Assembly (NCBI RefSeq): GCF_044762745.1
Contig: NZ_JBIWEX010000010.1
Span: 77,726-141,725, forward strand
Origin: Psychrobacillus sp044762745
GTDB taxonomy: Bacteria > Bacillota > Bacilli > Bacillales_A > Planococcaceae
DNA length: 64,000 nucleotides
Reading direction: 5' to 3'
The notes under the pieces are model-generated. The model searched no databases. It was not told the DNA's origin and was given only the letters and a program-made list of their open reading frames with translations. Position 1 is the first letter of the stretch. Each line of letters starts with the position of its first letter. The translations under genes were made by a program, and so were the position numbers. Positions 8,497-16,933 of this stretch are shown in pieces.

Positions 8497-8627
8497 GATA
8501 ATTGGCACCTCAATTCTCTCCTTAGTGTAATAGATAGGGCCGAACGTTGCAACGCCCTAGCTTTACAAGTAAGGAAATGTCTAGTAATATAATAACGATT
8601 TGTACCAATGAAATAGGAGGGTTTTTC

Positions 8628-9272
8628 ATGAAACCTGAACTTCCAAGAATTCCTCAAGCAACAACGAAAAGACTTCCGTTATATTATAGATTTATACAAA
8701 GTTTTCATAATGCAGGACATAAACGAGTTTCTTCCCAAGAACTAAGCGAAGCAATGAAAATAGATTCCGCAACGATTAGAAGAGATTTCTCTCATTTTGG
8801 AGCACTCGGTAAAAAAGGATACGGCTACGATGTTCCAACGCTTCTAGAATTTTTTCGAAAAACGCTCGACCAAGACGAAGCAGCACATGTAGCATTAATA
8901 GGTGTAGGTAGCTTAGGAACCGCATTTCTCAAATACAATTTCCAGAAAAATCATAATACTAAAATTGTAGTGGCCTTTGACACGAAAGCCCCAGTAGAAG
9001 GAATGATGAAAAGTGATATTCCGGTCTTTCATCCAAGTGTGATGGAAACGAAACTTGCGGAGTACGGGATTGAGTTAGTAATCGTTACAGTTCCAAGTCG
9101 CTCTGCACAAGAAGTTGCCGACCGATTAGTGAAAACCGATATTAAAGGCATTTTAAACTTTACGCCGGTGAGGCTATCAGTACCAGATACGATTCGAGTA
9201 CATACGATTGATTTGTCTGTCGAGGTGCAAACGCTGATTTACTTGATACGAAATGAGCATACTGAAGAATGA
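8628..9272 (+). CDS. rex: Redox-sensing transcriptional repressor Rex
   Basis: Rex senses the NADH/NAD+ ratio and represses fermentation and respiratory genes when NADH is low. The 214-aa product has an N-terminal winged helix (RLPLYYRF, SQELSEAMKIDSATIRRDFS, FGALGKKGYGY) and a Rossmann domain with VALIGVGSLGTAFL. ATG 8628 is preceded by AGGAGGG; an upstream in-frame ATG would add 27 residues with no Rex similarity. It diverges from the ABC-F gene and is followed by a hairpin shared with the convergent CPBP gene. Confidence 0.96.
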   Translation: MKPELPRIPQATTKRLPLYYRFIQSFHNAGHKRVSSQELSEAMKIDSATIRRDFSHFGALGKKGYGYDVPTLLEFFRKTLDQDEAAHVALIGVGSLGTAFLKYNFQKNHNTKIVVAFDTKAPVEGMMKSDIPVFHPSVMETKLAEYGIELVIVTVPSRSAQEVADRLVKTDIKGILNFTPVRLSVPDTIRVHTIDLSVEVQTLIYLIRNEHTEE

Positions 9273-9273
9273 A

Positions 9274-9304
9274 CAAAGCCTTCCAATTGATGGAAGGCTT
9301 TTCT
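9274..9304 (+). terminator. Bidirectional terminator between rex and CPBP gene
   Basis: AAAGCCTTCCA / TGGAAGGCTTTT forms a perfect stem with a short loop, followed by a T run on the plus strand and A/T-rich sequence on both sides. Confidence 0.85.
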
Positions 9305-10018
9305 CTATTGCATTTGTGAATAGGCTTCGAAAAATTTTTTGATAGCATCGCCGTAAAACTGAGCGAGCACAACAAATCCATTCAAGAGCATGTGAGAAAT
9401 GATCGATGCCATAATACGTTTTGTCTTGTAATAGATAAACGCGAATATAAACCCAGACACGGCATATAGTAGGATGTGCACGAACTCGAAGTGTATCACT
9501 GCAAAAGCAATTGCACTCACAAGCGCCGCTACAAAAAAGTTTGTTTTGGGCAATAATGAACCGAAAATGATGCGGCGGAAAATAATCTCTTCTAATATAG
9601 GTGCAAAAATAACGATAGAAAAAATGGCAAAAGGAACACTACGCGCAATTTCTATAAATTGCTCCGTATTTGCAGAGCCTGGTTCAATTCCAAACATTAG
9701 TTCCAGATTTGCCGCAACAATTTGACCGAAAAAAACTAGGAAAAAACCAATTATTCCCCAACCGATTACTTTACCAAGAGAAGCTTGCTGTCCTTTTAAA
9801 GGCCTTAAGAACGTATTATTTTTGCGAATAACGTGTAGTGTAAAGAAGGTGGCAATTCCCATGCTGATGAATATCCACCAACCGTAAGTGGTGAGCACTG
9901 GATCTTTCACATCCGTTGTTTGGATTAATTTATAAAGGAGGGGTACAAAAGCTGCTCCTGAAAGTTGCATCACACAGTAGATGATTAAAATGTATAATCC
10001 GGTTTTTTGCTGTTTCAT
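9305..10018 (-). CDS. CPBP family intramembrane metalloprotease (YdiL-like)
   Basis: A 237-aa membrane protein with several hydrophobic segments. The CPBP (Abi/Rce1) signature is visible as EEIIFRRIIFGSL near residue 142, with later histidine motifs VIHFEFVH and HMLLNGF. Family members cleave membrane-embedded substrates or CaaX-like peptides; the substrate here is unknown. ATG 10018 is preceded by GAGAGGAAT. It lies just upstream of and divergent from groES, the same place as ydiL in B. subtilis. Confidence 0.85.
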   Translation of the reverse strand: MKQQKTGLYILIIYCVMQLSGAAFVPLLYKLIQTTDVKDPVLTTYGWWIFISMGIATFFTLHVIRKNNTFLRPLKGQQASLGKVIGWGIIGFFLVFFGQIVAANLELMFGIEPGSANTEQFIEIARSVPFAIFSIVIFAPILEEIIFRRIIFGSLLPKTNFFVAALVSAIAFAVIHFEFVHILLYAVSGFIFAFIYYKTKRIMASIISHMLLNGFVVLAQFYGDAIKKFFEAYSQMQ

Positions 10019-10100
10019 TTGAAATGATTCCTCTCTATATTAACAATCTTCTTTTATTGTAAAGGAAAAGAGAGATAAAAGAAAAAGTTAGCCTTCTTAC

Positions 10101-10129
10101 TTGCAAAATGTTCTGTTATTAATTATTAT
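10101..10129 (+). promoter_or_regulatory. Sigma-A promoter of groESL
   Basis: TTGCAA (10101-10106) and TATTAT (10124-10129) are separated by exactly 17 bp. The expected transcription start falls at the CIRCE operator. Confidence 0.75.
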
Positions 10130-10139
10130 TATAAGTGTG

Positions 10140-10166
10140 TTAGCACTCAAAGAGTAAGAGTGCTAA
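10140..10166 (+). promoter_or_regulatory. CIRCE operator (HrcA binding site)
   Basis: TTAGCACTC (10140-10148), a 9-bp spacer and GAGTGCTAA (10158-10166) form a perfect CIRCE element. HrcA repression of groESL, relieved on heat shock, follows from established knowledge of this operator. Confidence 0.98.
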
Positions 10167-10204
10167 TAATATAAAATTCGACAAATTTAGGGAGGTTGTT
10201 TCAC

Positions 10205-10489
10205 TTGTTAAGACCATTAGGTGATCGTATCGTAATCGAATTAATCGAAGTAGAAGAAAAAACAGCATTCGGCATCGTTCTTCCAGACTCTGCTAAAGAG
10301 AAACCACAGGAAGGGAAAGTTGTTGCTGTAAGTTCTGGACGAGTACTTGATAACGGCACTCGTGTAGAATTGGACGTAAAAGAAGGAGACCGCATTATCT
10401 TCTCTAAATATGCAGGTACAGAAGTAAAATACGAAGGCACTGAATATTTAATATTACGCGAAAGCGATGTTCTAGCAGTAATTGGCTAA
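10205..10489 (+). CDS. groES: Co-chaperonin GroES
   Basis: GroES is the 10-kDa lid of the GroEL folding chamber. The 94-aa product begins MLRPLGDRIVIE, contains the mobile-loop region around EKTAFGIVLPDSAKEKPQEG, and ends ILRESDVLAVIG. The start is TTG 10205 with GGGAGG at 10190-10195 (9-nt spacing); a TTG at 10196 would add three residues inside the spacing region. Expression is under the CIRCE element upstream. An unusual dispersed repeat fills much of the 192-bp gap to groEL. Confidence 0.97.
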   Translation: MLRPLGDRIVIELIEVEEKTAFGIVLPDSAKEKPQEGKVVAVSSGRVLDNGTRVELDVKEGDRIIFSKYAGTEVKYEGTEYLILRESDVLAVIG

Positions 10490-10492
10490 ATA

Positions 10493-10645
10493 GAAAAGCG
10501 CAAGCGCCTATGTTAGAGGAATACAGTCTAAGTTCGCGACATCGTGTCGCAACGACTGCATGACCTGCATCCTGCAGGCCTCCGACAGGAAAGGCGCTGG
10601 AGCTGGATCAATACTGAGTAAAAAAGTTTATATTTTCTTATCTAA
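10493..10645 (+). repeat. Dispersed intergenic repeat inside the groES-groEL spacer
   Basis: This segment begins GAAAAGCGCAAGCGCC three bases after the groES stop and runs through TTCGCGACATCGTGTCGC, CTGCATCCTGCAGG and GGCGCTGGAGCTGGATC to about 10645. A near-identical copy lies in inverse orientation at 48537-48753, carrying about 65-85 extra bases inside. Several short palindromes suggest a structured RNA. Similar elements are frequent in Bacillaceae genomes from general knowledge. Confidence 0.85.
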
Positions 10646-10681
10646 AAAAATTCCAGACAAAACTTAGGAGGTAACTAAATC

Positions 10682-12313
10682 ATGGCAAAAGAAATTAAGT
10701 TCAGTGAAGACGCTCGTAGTGCAATGCTACGTGGGGTGGATAAACTTGCAGACGCTGTAAAAGTAACGCTTGGACCAAAAGGACGTAACGTCGTTCTAGA
10801 GAAAAAATTCGGTTCACCACTTATTACAAATGACGGTGTAACAATTGCGAAAGATATCGAGCTTGATGATGCATTTGAAAACATGGGTGCAAAATTAGTT
10901 GCAGAAGTTGCATCGAAAACAAATGATATCGCTGGTGACGGTACTACAACAGCTACTGTTTTAGCACAATCAATGATTCGTGAAGGATTGAAAAACGTAA
11001 CAGCTGGAGCAAACCCAGTTGGAATTCGTAAAGGAATTGACCTTGCAGTTGCAGCAGCAATTACAGAGTTAAAAACAATTTCTAAACCAATCGAAGGCAA
11101 AGAGTCTATCGCACAAGTTGCTGCAATCTCTTCTGGAGATTCTGAAGTTGGCGAATTGATCGCGGAAGCTATGGAACGCGTTGGAAACGACGGAGTTATT
11201 ACAATCGAGGAGTCTAAAGGATTCACTACAGAGCTTGACGTAGTAGAAGGTATGCAGTTCGACCGTGGATACGCATCTCCTTATATGGTGACAGACTCAG
11301 ATAAAATGGAAGCAATTTTGGACAATCCATATATTTTAATTACAGATAAAAAAATCTCTAGCATTCAAGAAATCCTTCCAGTGCTTGAGCAAGTTGTACA
11401 ACAAGGGAAACCACTTTTACTAATCGCTGAGGATGTAGAAGGGGAAGCATTAGCTACTCTAGTTGTAAACAAATTACGCGGAACATTTAATGCTGTAGCG
11501 GTTAAAGCTCCAGGATTCGGAGATCGCCGTAAAGCAATGTTAGAAGATATCGCTATCCTAACTGGCGCTGAAGTAATTACAGAAGATTTAGGACTAGATT
11601 TAAAATCTACGGACATTACACAACTTGGACGAGCTTCTAAAGTGGTTGTAACAAAAGATAACACTACAGTTGTAGAAGGTAACGGAGAATCTGATCGCAT
11701 CGCTAGCCGTGTAGGTCAAATCCGTGCGCAATTAGAAGAAACAACTTCTGAATTCGACAAAGAAAAATTACAAGAACGCCTAGCTAAACTTGCTGGTGGT
11801 GTTGCAGTAGTGAAAGTCGGAGCAGCAACAGAAACAGAACTAAAAGAACGCAAACTTCGCATTGAAGATGCTCTAAACGCAACTCGCGCAGCTGTGGAAG
11901 AAGGTATCGTATCTGGTGGTGGTACTGCACTAGTAAACGTATACAACAAAGTAGCAGAAGTTGCAGAGACACAAGAAGGCGACGTAGCAACTGGTCTAAA
12001 AATTGTCCTTCGTGCACTTGAAGAGCCAGTTCGTCAAATCGCTAACAACGCTGGTTTAGAAGGTTCAATCGTAGTGGACCGTCTAAAACGCGAAGAAATC
12101 GGTACTGGTTTCAACGCAGCTAACGGCGAATGGGTAAACATGATCGACGCTGGTATCGTAGACCCAACTAAAGTAACTCGTTCAGCACTTCAAAACGCTG
12201 CATCTGTAGCTGCACTATTCTTAACGACAGAAGCAGTAGTAGCAGATATCCCAGAACCAGCAGGCGGCGGAATGGGCATGCCTGATATGGGTGGCATGGG
12301 CGGCATGATGTGA
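10682..12313 (+). CDS. groEL: Chaperonin GroEL
   Basis: The 60-kDa chaperonin subunit, 543 aa. Start MAKEIKFSEDARSAMLRGVD, the ATP-binding segments TLGPKGRNVVLE and GDGTTTATVLAQ, and the C-terminal Gly-Met tail are all typical. ATG 10682 is preceded by TTAGGAGGTAAC. It is co-transcribed with groES from the CIRCE-controlled promoter. The last codons (GGCGGCATGATGTGATAA) match two downstream sites and appear to be the attachment target of mobile elements, with the reading frame preserved. Confidence 0.98.
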   Translation: MAKEIKFSEDARSAMLRGVDKLADAVKVTLGPKGRNVVLEKKFGSPLITNDGVTIAKDIELDDAFENMGAKLVAEVASKTNDIAGDGTTTATVLAQSMIREGLKNVTAGANPVGIRKGIDLAVAAAITELKTISKPIEGKESIAQVAAISSGDSEVGELIAEAMERVGNDGVITIEESKGFTTELDVVEGMQFDRGYASPYMVTDSDKMEAILDNPYILITDKKISSIQEILPVLEQVVQQGKPLLLIAEDVEGEALATLVVNKLRGTFNAVAVKAPGFGDRRKAMLEDIAILTGAEVITEDLGLDLKSTDITQLGRASKVVVTKDNTTVVEGNGESDRIASRVGQIRAQLEETTSEFDKEKLQERLAKLAGGVAVVKVGAATETELKERKLRIEDALNATRAAVEEGIVSGGGTALVNVYNKVAEVAETQEGDVATGLKIVLRALEEPVRQIANNAGLEGSIVVDRLKREEIGTGFNAANGEWVNMIDAGIVDPTKVTRSALQNAASVAALFLTTEAVVADIPEPAGGGMGMPDMGGMGGMM

Positions 12314-12316
12314 TAA
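12300..12316 (+). other. att-like site A at the 3' end of groEL
   Basis: GCGGCATGATGTGATAA covers the last groEL codons and recurs with two substitutions at 25524-25540 and at 30651-30667. Fragments of one integrase follow copies A and C. The simplest reading is an attachment core; this is inference from repeated sequence and context. Confidence 0.55.
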
Positions 12317-12389
12317 AGCCGTCAATCCCTTGATATACAAGGGTTTGTATGTAAGTTGAAAGTGAAATGCTAACATTTTGCTAACATAG

Positions 12390-12850
12390 AGGATTATAAT
12401 AGAGGCTTCTCATTAGTTGTGCAAACTTTTGGGAAGCTTCTTTTTTCATTTCTTTTGTAACGTGGAGATAGACATTTTTTGGTGATTTGATCATCTGAAT
12501 GGCAAAAGTCTATCCATGATTTGTTCAAGTGCTACACCAGCCTCTGCTAGAAGTGATGTATGTGTATGGTCGTAAAGAGTGTTGGGTTAATTCGAGATAT
12601 AAGTTTGCAAGAGCAAGTAGTATTGCCTTTCTCAATTGTGCCGTTTTAACTACGATAGATATCCCGGTTGCCGCTCTGTTTTAGCAAAGATGATATCTAG
12701 ATTATTGTAAGTATCACTTAATTGTTGAATGGATTTCTCTTGATTTACTTTGTGAAATTTTAAAGCTTTTATAACATCTTCATCCAACAACTTGTCGTCT
12801 GGATTATTACGTTTTCTTCTGTAGAAATGTCCTTTCATTGAAAGCATTCT
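12390..12850 (-). pseudogene. Decayed tyrosine recombinase, C-terminal half (copy A)
   Basis: Read on the minus strand with frameshifts, the segment gives VIKALKFHKVNQEK, FAKTERQPGYP, an HSLR-type box, SLLAEAGVALEQIMDRL, HSDDQITK and KEMKKEASQKFAQLMRSL. This is the catalytic domain order of phage/ICE-type tyrosine recombinases. Several frameshifts and stops show it is inactive, and the N-terminal domain is absent. TGCTAACAT direct repeats at 12368 and 12379 lie beyond its 3' end, as do the other copies' flanks, and may be integrase arm sites. Its 3' end abuts groEL. Confidence 0.75.
12402..12446 (+). terminator. Terminator after groEL, overlapping the integrase remnant
   Basis: GAGGCTTCTCATTAGTT / AACTTTTGGGAAGCTTC pair with few mismatches and G-U pairs and are followed by six T. 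The same hairpin recurs at 18373, 25623 and 28349, always at the 3' end of the integrase fragment. Confidence 0.7.
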
Positions 12851-13053
12851 AAGCTTTATCCATAAGTCACAGGGACTTTGAGAAACGGCTAGAAAAATTA
12901 TTCCATCAAATATTTACAGAAAAAATTTATTTAGAGACAAAACCACCGCTGGACATAAATTATGATATTCATCCATTATCAAACAAAGGAACACTTAGCC
13001 TACTCAACTATTGGGATAAAAATCAAATTTCAGTTACAACAAGGAATACATGA
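12850..13053 (+). pseudogene. Unidentified coding remnant downstream of groEL
   Basis: An open frame of about 65 codons without a start runs from an in-frame TAA at 12850 to TGA 13051-13053, reading ALSISHRDFEKRLEKLF and, later, PPLDINYDIHPLSNKG. It looks like protein sequence rather than noise, but I do not recognise the family. It may be a piece of an inserted element. Confidence 0.25.
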
Positions 13054-13455
13054 TGTACCTGCTAACACTGCTTTCTAATACACAAATAACAAGCTGAGAA
13101 TTAAGAAGATGAGTTCGGACAGTTGGTGAGAAATTGGGGAAAGTCCTACCAAGGAGAGGGAAAATCTCCCTGTCTTTCACTACAAGATTCATTAAATAAT
13201 CAATAAAACTGCCTCTAGTAGTTATTTTTACAGGGTATTGGTAATGTAAGAGGGAATTTGGAAATATTTGAACATTAATCTGAATTATGAGAGGATGATG
13301 TATTATGATTATTCTTCATAAAAGAAGGAATTGTGCTTTCAAGTAGCTTTTCTTTAAGTGAGGTTTTTTTGTTAATGGATTTAGATTGGCTATTAAAAGG
13401 GTAATAATAAAGGGATTTCTATGGTGCCAAACTTATATGGAAAGGTGCAGCAAAC
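13054..13455. other. Non-coding stretch upstream of the two-component genes
   Basis: No gene is seen. It holds a small hairpin around 13150-13180 (GGAGAGGGAAAATCTCCC) and A/T-rich sequence that probably carries the promoter of the response regulator; I could not settle on one. Confidence 0.4.
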
Positions 13456-14130
13456 ATGTTTAACATACTGGTTGTAGATGACCATGACAATATTAGAAAT
13501 TTGATGATCACTTATTTAGAACGTAAAGGTTACCGAACGATTGCGGCTACTGATGGTTTAGAGGCAATGGCAGTGCTAGAAAAAGAACATATTGATTTGA
13601 TGATTGTTGACATTATGATGCCTAATATGGACGGCTACACGTTGACGCAGGATTTGCGCTCGGCGAATTACAATTTTCCAATACTTATGATAACAGCAAA
13701 GGAACGTATGGAAGATAAGAAAAAAGGGTTTCTGGCCGGTACGGACGACTATATGGTTAAGCCTATTGAACTTGATGAGATGCTGTTACGTGTGATTGCA
13801 CTTCTGCGGCGAGCAAGAATGAATACGGAGAAGAGAATAGTTATCGGTGATGTTATTCTGGATTATAACACTCTAATTGTAAAGACCAAAACTAAAGAAA
13901 TGCTAATTCCCAAAAAGGAGTTTTACTTACTCTTTAAATTGCTTAGTTATCCCAAAAAGATCTTTACCCGGCGAGATCTAATGAATGATATTTGGGGTTA
14001 TGATACTGATTCAGATGAGAGAACAGTTGATGTCCACATCAGAAGGCTACGTGAGAAATTTAGTGACTTGGCTGAGTTCAACATCGTAACAGTAAAGGGC
14101 TTGGGTTACAAGGCAGAGATAAATCTATGA
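13456..14130 (+). CDS. OmpR/PhoB-family response regulator
   Basis: A 224-aa DNA-binding regulator. The receiver domain (1-~115) shows the acidic pair DD at 8-9, the phospho-acceptor D52 in IVDIMMPNMDG, Thr in LMITAKE and Lys in MVKPIE. The C-terminal winged helix includes KKEFYLLFKLLSYPKKIFTRRDLMNDIWG and RTVDVHIRRLREKF. It overlaps the histidine kinase by 4 bp (ATGA). It faces a convergent three-gene ABC-2 exporter, which is a plausible target because repeats lie in that operon's promoter region, but that is inference. It lies within the presumed island. Confidence 0.93.
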   Translation: MFNILVVDDHDNIRNLMITYLERKGYRTIAATDGLEAMAVLEKEHIDLMIVDIMMPNMDGYTLTQDLRSANYNFPILMITAKERMEDKKKGFLAGTDDYMVKPIELDEMLLRVIALLRRARMNTEKRIVIGDVILDYNTLIVKTKTKEMLIPKKEFYLLFKLLSYPKKIFTRRDLMNDIWGYDTDSDERTVDVHIRRLREKFSDLAEFNIVTVKGLGYKAEINL

Positions 14131-15173
14131 TGCTTAATATAAAATTCAAACACTTCTTCCGCTTTAGATCTGTTTATGTGAAATTTGCTGTTACTTTTCT
14201 TGGGATATGGTATTCTCTCAATGCTTTGACTTTTGTCATTGCAATGCATTTTATGTCTGGTGAAAATAATATTGAACTAGAGGGAATCAGACGCGTGACG
14301 GGTCTTGTTTTTTTAAACAGTGCTATTTACGGAACCGTTGTTATTCTAGCGGTTGTAAGAAGTGTTTTGAAGCCATTAAAAAGGCTTTCTAAAGCAGCGA
14401 GGGCGGTAGCTAAAGGTGATTTTGACGTTTCGGTTAGGGAAGATAGCTTAGATGAGATTGGACGGCTCACGAATGATTTTAACAAAATGGTCAAAGAGTT
14501 GCGTAGTATAGACAATCTTCGTCGCGAGTTTGTTTCGAATGTATCACATGAATTTAGAACGCCGGTAGCATCGATTAAGGGGTACGCTAAGCTAATCACT
14601 GAGGATGAGGAAGCAAGTCAGTCCATTAAAGATTATAGTAGCATTATTATGGCAGAAAGTGATCGGCTTATCGATTTGTCCTCTAACTTATTACGTCTTT
14701 CTGAACTTGATACCCAAGTTATCTATAAGGAAACTGTATTTTCCTTGGACGAGCAGATTAGACAAGCTATATTGATTTTAGAATCCGGATGGGGACAGAA
14801 AGGGATCGAGTATGAAGTAGACCTTGCAGAAGTAGAATTTATTGGTGATGAAGAGTTATTGCGTCAAGTTTGGCTTAATCTTATACAGAATGCAATCAAA
14901 TTTTCGCATCATGGTGGAACCATTTCTATTTTTCTTTCTGAAGAAGATGATAAGATACAATTCAAGATTATAGATAATGGGATTGGCATTTCCTATGAAG
15001 AGAAGTCCCGAATTTTTGAGCGGTTTTATAAAGGAGAAATTTCTCGCAAAAAAAGCGGGAATGGACTTGGCTTGTCTATTGTGAAAAAGATAGTTGAGCA
15101 GGCCAGAGGCAAAATATCGATTGAAAGCGAACTTGATAAAGGTACAATCGTTAAAGTGACGCTTCCTAAATAA
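14127..15173 (+). CDS. Sensor histidine kinase
   Basis: A 348-aa membrane kinase with two transmembrane segments (about 19-42 and 59-79), a very short extracellular loop, a HAMP domain (~80-130), the phospho-acceptor H141 in VSHEFRTP, and a HATPase domain with N-box NLIQNAIKFS, G1 DNGIGI and G2 GLGLSIVKKI. The short loop is like intramembrane-sensing kinases that respond to cell-envelope stress or to a partner transporter. It is encoded with the response regulator. The signal is unknown. Confidence 0.92.
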   Translation: MMLNIKFKHFFRFRSVYVKFAVTFLGIWYSLNALTFVIAMHFMSGENNIELEGIRRVTGLVFLNSAIYGTVVILAVVRSVLKPLKRLSKAARAVAKGDFDVSVREDSLDEIGRLTNDFNKMVKELRSIDNLRREFVSNVSHEFRTPVASIKGYAKLITEDEEASQSIKDYSSIIMAESDRLIDLSSNLLRLSELDTQVIYKETVFSLDEQIRQAILILESGWGQKGIEYEVDLAEVEFIGDEELLRQVWLNLIQNAIKFSHHGGTISIFLSEEDDKIQFKIIDNGIGISYEEKSRIFERFYKGEISRKKSGNGLGLSIVKKIVEQARGKISIESELDKGTIVKVTLPK

Positions 15174-15199
15174 GAAGCTCCCGATTTGTCCAATAAAAT

Positions 15200-15232
15200 G
15201 ACCAGTCACCGGTTTAATTCCGGCGACTGGTT
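15200..15232. terminator. Hairpin between convergent kinase and ABC genes
   Basis: ACCAGTCACCGG / CCGGCGACTGGT forms a GC-rich stem with one mismatch. T-rich tails are only modest on either strand, so terminator function is likely but not certain. Confidence 0.5.
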
Positions 15233-15291
15233 AGTTAAAACTTTGCAAATATTCTTCATGGAGACTAAGAAGTGTTCAAGTATCCTTAAAC

Positions 15292-16011
15292 TTACAGTGG
15301 CAAGTCTCTTGTTGAGAAGATTTTAATTCCGCTAAAATAAGTGATCAACCCGATCCCAGCTAATACTGCAAACTGCCATATATAATCGGAAGAACCTGAA
15401 GCTATGGTATTAACATTGTATAAGGTAGTGATAGTGAAATTTTTTACAAAGTGAAAGTTCTCTCCAAACATGCTCATCATAGACAATAACAAAAATGCGC
15501 CAACTATACCGCCCCCAACGGCAATAGCATTTTTGGAGAGATTGAAAATGCTGGATGCCAGGAAGCAAATACCGCTATATGCTAAAGCAAGAAGAAACAA
15601 TCCGAAATTAAATTTAATAATGTCTACCCATTCACTGGAACTAACGCTCCCATTTAAAATGGCTGTAGGAATAATGTGTGTAGCTGCAGTGATTAAACTC
15701 ATGACGAAGAGTGAACCTATAAAAAACACAGCCTGTGTCAGGGCTACTTTCGAACGTTTTACTGGTGTTGACAATATATAGGCCATCGATCCTTTATCTA
15801 CTTGTGCCGCTAATAATTTATTGCCTGTAATGATAATATAAATAGAAGTGAGTACTCCTGGCAGCAAACTATAAAAAATTTGCCCGGTTATTTTTACTGG
15901 TTGTCCTGTGCTGGCGATGAGGACCAAACATAAAGCCTGTATAGCTGTTATAATCAGAGCCAGTGGAATATTTGCTTTAACGGTTTGTTTCATCAGTGTT
16001 TTCGAAATCAT
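15292..16011 (-). CDS. ABC-2 type transporter permease
   Basis: A 239-aa protein with about six transmembrane segments, the usual size for the membrane partner of a drug/antibiotic-type ABC-2 exporter. A short cytoplasmic stretch MAYILSTPVKRSKV after the second segment resembles the coupling region of this family. It is immediately downstream (no gap) of an ABC ATPase, and two ATPase genes precede it. The substrate is unknown; association with a two-component system hints at envelope stress or peptide efflux. Confidence 0.82.
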   Translation of the reverse strand: MISKTLMKQTVKANIPLALIITAIQALCLVLIASTGQPVKITGQIFYSLLPGVLTSIYIIITGNKLLAAQVDKGSMAYILSTPVKRSKVALTQAVFFIGSLFVMSLITAATHIIPTAILNGSVSSSEWVDIIKFNFGLFLLALAYSGICFLASSIFNLSKNAIAVGGGIVGAFLLLSMMSMFGENFHFVKNFTITTLYNVNTIASGSSDYIWQFAVLAGIGLITYFSGIKIFSTRDLPL

Positions 16012-16917
16012 TTATACTGCCTCCGTATCGTTATATTTATCTTTAAAATAAGCTTCCAATGTACGTGGTATTTGGGTAATAAATCGGACGTTCATATTTT
16101 GGAGAACATTAAATAGTTCATTGATATCCTTGTCGGGGATAAGGACGGTTGCTTGGTTAAACTCGGTTTGTTCTCTGATAATATTGAAAGAGCGTGAGAG
16201 AAAGTCTTTGAAGTCTGATTGTTTCATAAATTCAATTTTGATTTCTTTTACCGACTCGTTTCCACGGATCGTGCTCATATCAACGATATCAATAATACGC
16301 CCGTTTTTGAGAAAAGCCACACGGTCACAAGTAGACTCTAATTCATTAAAAATATGACTGCTCATGAATATCGTTTTACCTTTTTGCTTTTCTTCTTTTA
16401 CGAGATTAGTAAGCTCACTTTGCATTAAGGGATCAAGTCCAGTACTGCCTTCATCCAGTAATATAATATCTAAATCTGCCATGAAAGCATTGACAATAGC
16501 AGACTTTTGCTTCATTCCTTTGCTCATTCTTTTTAATTTTGCATCTGCATCAAGATTAAATCTTTGAATTAATTCATTCGCACGTGAAAAATCACGAATG
16601 CCTAAATATTCAGCCTGTAGTTTAAAGAAGTCGATTCCTCTTTTAACCTCAGGAAATGCGATCTCCCCTGGGATATAGCCAACATGTTTTTTTAATTCGG
16701 AGGAGAATCTCCAGCTATCTTTATCCAATATGGAGGTGTAACCTTTCTGAGGCTTTAAAAATCCCATAAGATGTCTAATTAAGGTGGTTTTCCCACTTCC
16801 GTTAATACCAACAAGGCCGAATACTTCGCCCTTTTTAACAGTGAGATTAATGTCGAATATGCCTCTACCCTCTCCATAATCTTTTGTCAGATTACTGATC
16901 TTAATGATTTCATTCAT
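16012..16917 (-). CDS. ABC transporter ATP-binding protein (second of two)
   Basis: A 301-aa ATPase with Walker A GINGSGKTT, Walker B DIILLDE followed by GSTGLDP, and an unorthodox signature RMSKGMKQK in place of LSGGQ. That variant is common in Bcr/Ytr-type exporters. The ~85-residue C-terminal extension is like the sibling gene's. ATG 16917 is preceded by AAGGAGG; an upstream frame would add 11 residues overlapping the previous gene. It abuts the permease, and with the upstream ATPase probably forms a heterodimeric pump. Confidence 0.88.
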   Translation of the reverse strand: MNEIIKISNLTKDYGEGRGIFDINLTVKKGEVFGLVGINGSGKTTLIRHLMGFLKPQKGYTSILDKDSWRFSSELKKHVGYIPGEIAFPEVKRGIDFFKLQAEYLGIRDFSRANELIQRFNLDADAKLKRMSKGMKQKSAIVNAFMADLDIILLDEGSTGLDPLMQSELTNLVKEEKQKGKTIFMSSHIFNELESTCDRVAFLKNGRIIDIVDMSTIRGNESVKEIKIEFMKQSDFKDFLSRSFNIIREQTEFNQATVLIPDKDINELFNVLQNMNVRFITQIPRTLEAYFKDKYNDTEAV

Positions 16918-16933
16918 TCTTGTTCCTCCTTCA

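Noticed and set aside
10675..11226. 183-aa minus-strand ORF opposite groEL
   Set aside because: Shadow frame of a strongly biased coding sequence; no ribosome-binding site and low-complexity Ser/Ala composition.
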